Origin: a virus
Direction: 5' to 3' (one strand)
Length of the DNA stretch: 27,706 bases
Virus record (IMG/VR): IMGVR_UViG_3300029448_000326
Location: 1 to 27,706 of that record
The notes beneath the pieces are model-generated. The model did not search any database. It was not told where the DNA came from and was given only the letters and a program-made list of their open reading frames with translations. Position numbers and translations under genes: made by a program. This document shows positions 26,714 through 27,706 of the stretch, one piece after another (positions within the stretch are counted from its first letter, which is position 1; each line of letters opens with the position of its first letter).

Positions 26714-27706
26714 ATGCCCTTAGTTAATTTTAGACCAGCCCCCGGCATCAATAAAGAAGTAACCGACTACACAGGCGAAGGCAAGTGGACAGACGGTGAT
26801 AATGTACGCTTTTTTCAAGGATTGCCACAAAAAATCAAAGGATGGGAGAAGTTTATCTCTACAACTCTGGTTGGTGTTGCTCGTGACCAACACGCTTGGG
26901 TAGCTTTGGATGGCATTCGATATGATGCTGTTGGCACAGATAGAAAACTTTATGTGATTGAAGAGGGAAATGCTTACGACATAACCCCTATTCGAAAAAC
27001 AACATCATCTCTTTCTAATCCTTTTACAACTAATGCTACAACCTCTGTTGTGGTAAGCGATACAGGTCACGGTTGTCAAAAAGGAAGTTTTGTTACATTT
27101 GATTCTTTCTCAGCCATTGATGGATTGGATATGAATAATGAATTTGAAGTCACTTCTGTGGTGAACGCTTCTGCCTATGTTGTTACACATACAAGCACAG
27201 CATCAGGCTCAACATCAGGAGGTGGTGGTACAGGAAATGCAAACTATCAAATTAATCCTGGTCCTGAGATCTCAACTTCAGCTTTTGGTTGGGGAACAGA
27301 CACGTGGGGAGCTTCAACTTGGGGTACACCAAGATCCACCTCTAACGTCACACTGGAGGCAAGACAATGGTCATTAGATAATTTTGGTGAAGATTTAATT
27401 GCAGTTGTATTAAACGGTGGAGCTTTTAGATGGGATACCTCAGTAGGTGTTTCAACTAGGGCTACAGCTATAACAAATGCTCCAACAGCATCAAGATTAA
27501 GTTTAGTTTCAACACCAGACAGACATTTGGTTTTCATGGGCACAGAAAACACTATTGGTACACCTGACTCTCAAGATGATCTGTTAATCAGATTTTCAGA
27601 TCAAGAAGATATTACAACCTATCAACCAACAGCAGAAAACACAGCAGGATCTTTAAGAATTGCTGATGGATCCAGAATAAGAGCAGCAGAAAGATCAAGA
27701 GGACAG
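26714..27706 (+). CDS. Large structural protein, possible tail nozzle, cut by the window end
   Basis: The frame is open from ATG 26714 to the window edge (331 codons, no stop). It opens MPLVNFRPAPGINKEVTDYTGEGKW, then DNVRFFQGLPQKIKGWEKF and ALDGIRYDAVGTDRKLYVIEEG: short beta blades, as in nozzle-type tail proteins (P22 gp10-like) that begin in the same way. At about 192-203 it carries GWGTDTWGASTWG, related to the WG motifs of the 20587 product. RSTSNVTLEARQWSLDNFGEDLIAVVLNGGAFRWD and STPDRHLVFMG follow. Upstream is a small GATTTT-GTG-AAAATC hairpin and no clear ribosome site. The assignment as nozzle is inference. Confidence 0.7.
   Translation, partial: MPLVNFRPAPGINKEVTDYTGEGKWTDGDNVRFFQGLPQKIKGWEKFISTTLVGVARDQHAWVALDGIRYDAVGTDRKLYVIEEGNAYDITPIRKTTSSLSNPFTTNATTSVVVSDTGHGCQKGSFVTFDSFSAIDGLDMNNEFEVTSVVNASAYVVTHTSTASGSTSGGGGTGNANYQINPGPEISTSAFGWGTDTWGASTWGTPRSTSNVTLEARQWSLDNFGEDLIAVVLNGGAFRWDTSVGVSTRATAITNAPTASRLSLVSTPDRHLVFMGTENTIGTPDSQDDLLIRFSDQEDITTYQPTAENTAGSLRIADGSRIRAAERSRGQ

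Noticed and set aside
1-27706. CRISPR array, insertion sequence or toxin-antitoxin system
   Set aside because: No regularly spaced repeats with unique spacers, no transposase motifs and no recognisable toxin/antitoxin pair were seen.

Overview
The window is an AT-rich, densely packed piece of a double-stranded DNA tailed phage genome. It carries no ribosomal RNA, no recognisable tRNA and no insertion sequence. The gene set (terminase with an 800-residue P22/podovirus-type portal, a gene-transfer-agent-type holin, GroES, an HK97/Mu-type major capsid protein, SU10/P22-type neck proteins, S74-terminated fibre, several 2-oxoglutarate oxygenases and a glycosyltransferase, and small basic proteins typical of marine phages) points to a marine podovirus-like phage. 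From base composition and holin type I infer an alphaproteobacterial host, possibly SAR11 (Pelagibacter). No tail tape measure, sheath, RNA polymerase, DNA polymerase, integrase or endolysin is recognisable here, so replication, transcription and part of lysis must lie outside the window. No host assignment can be proven from this sequence.

Left end (1-1890): leftward small genes (1-10 partial, 74-292), each preceded by the same composite leader: a stem-loop abutting an 18-bp palindrome, then a ribosome binding site. Next comes roughly 1 kb with little or no convincing coding sequence. It contains a strongly structured, less AT-rich stretch (386-660) that looks like a non-coding RNA, an AT-rich segment with one DnaA-box match, and a set of AGTGTGA inverted repeats. 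A small PD-(D/E)XK nuclease gene follows; an intrinsic-terminator-like hairpin lies inside its coding sequence.

Packaging and head (1890-12800), all rightward: terL, then an overlapping terS-like gene (the reverse of the usual order), a CmoA-like methyltransferase, portal, four very small genes (three chained by stop/start overlaps; the first overlaps the portal gene), holin, GroES co-chaperonin, scaffold, a head-associated protein, a decoration-like protein and the major capsid protein, closed by a good intrinsic terminator.

Middle (12800-18410): an intergenic leader with two interleaved 9-bp stems (pseudoknot or switch) opens a second block. It holds two structural genes, a DUF6321-like basic protein, a run of exported or membrane-anchored coiled-coil proteins, and a string of tiny genes. 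Two of these are Cys micropeptides with identical CxC-x5-CxC spacing, and two are Lys/Gly/Met-rich peptides. A YPSAYAN-type basic protein, a DUF5872-like protein and a possible distant DUF1415 relative follow.

Neck, tail and host interaction (18411-27706): head-tail adaptor, zinc-ribbon protein, second adaptor, small structural proteins, a repeat protein with WGxxxWGxxxW motifs, an S74 fibre, a glycine-rich tail protein, a conserved marine-phage structural protein, two 2OG-Fe(II) oxygenases, a GT-A-like glycosyltransferase, a third 2OG-Fe(II) oxygenase, and the first 331 codons of a large structural protein that runs off the right edge. Start/stop overlaps of 1 or 4 bases are common, so translational coupling is probably the general rule.
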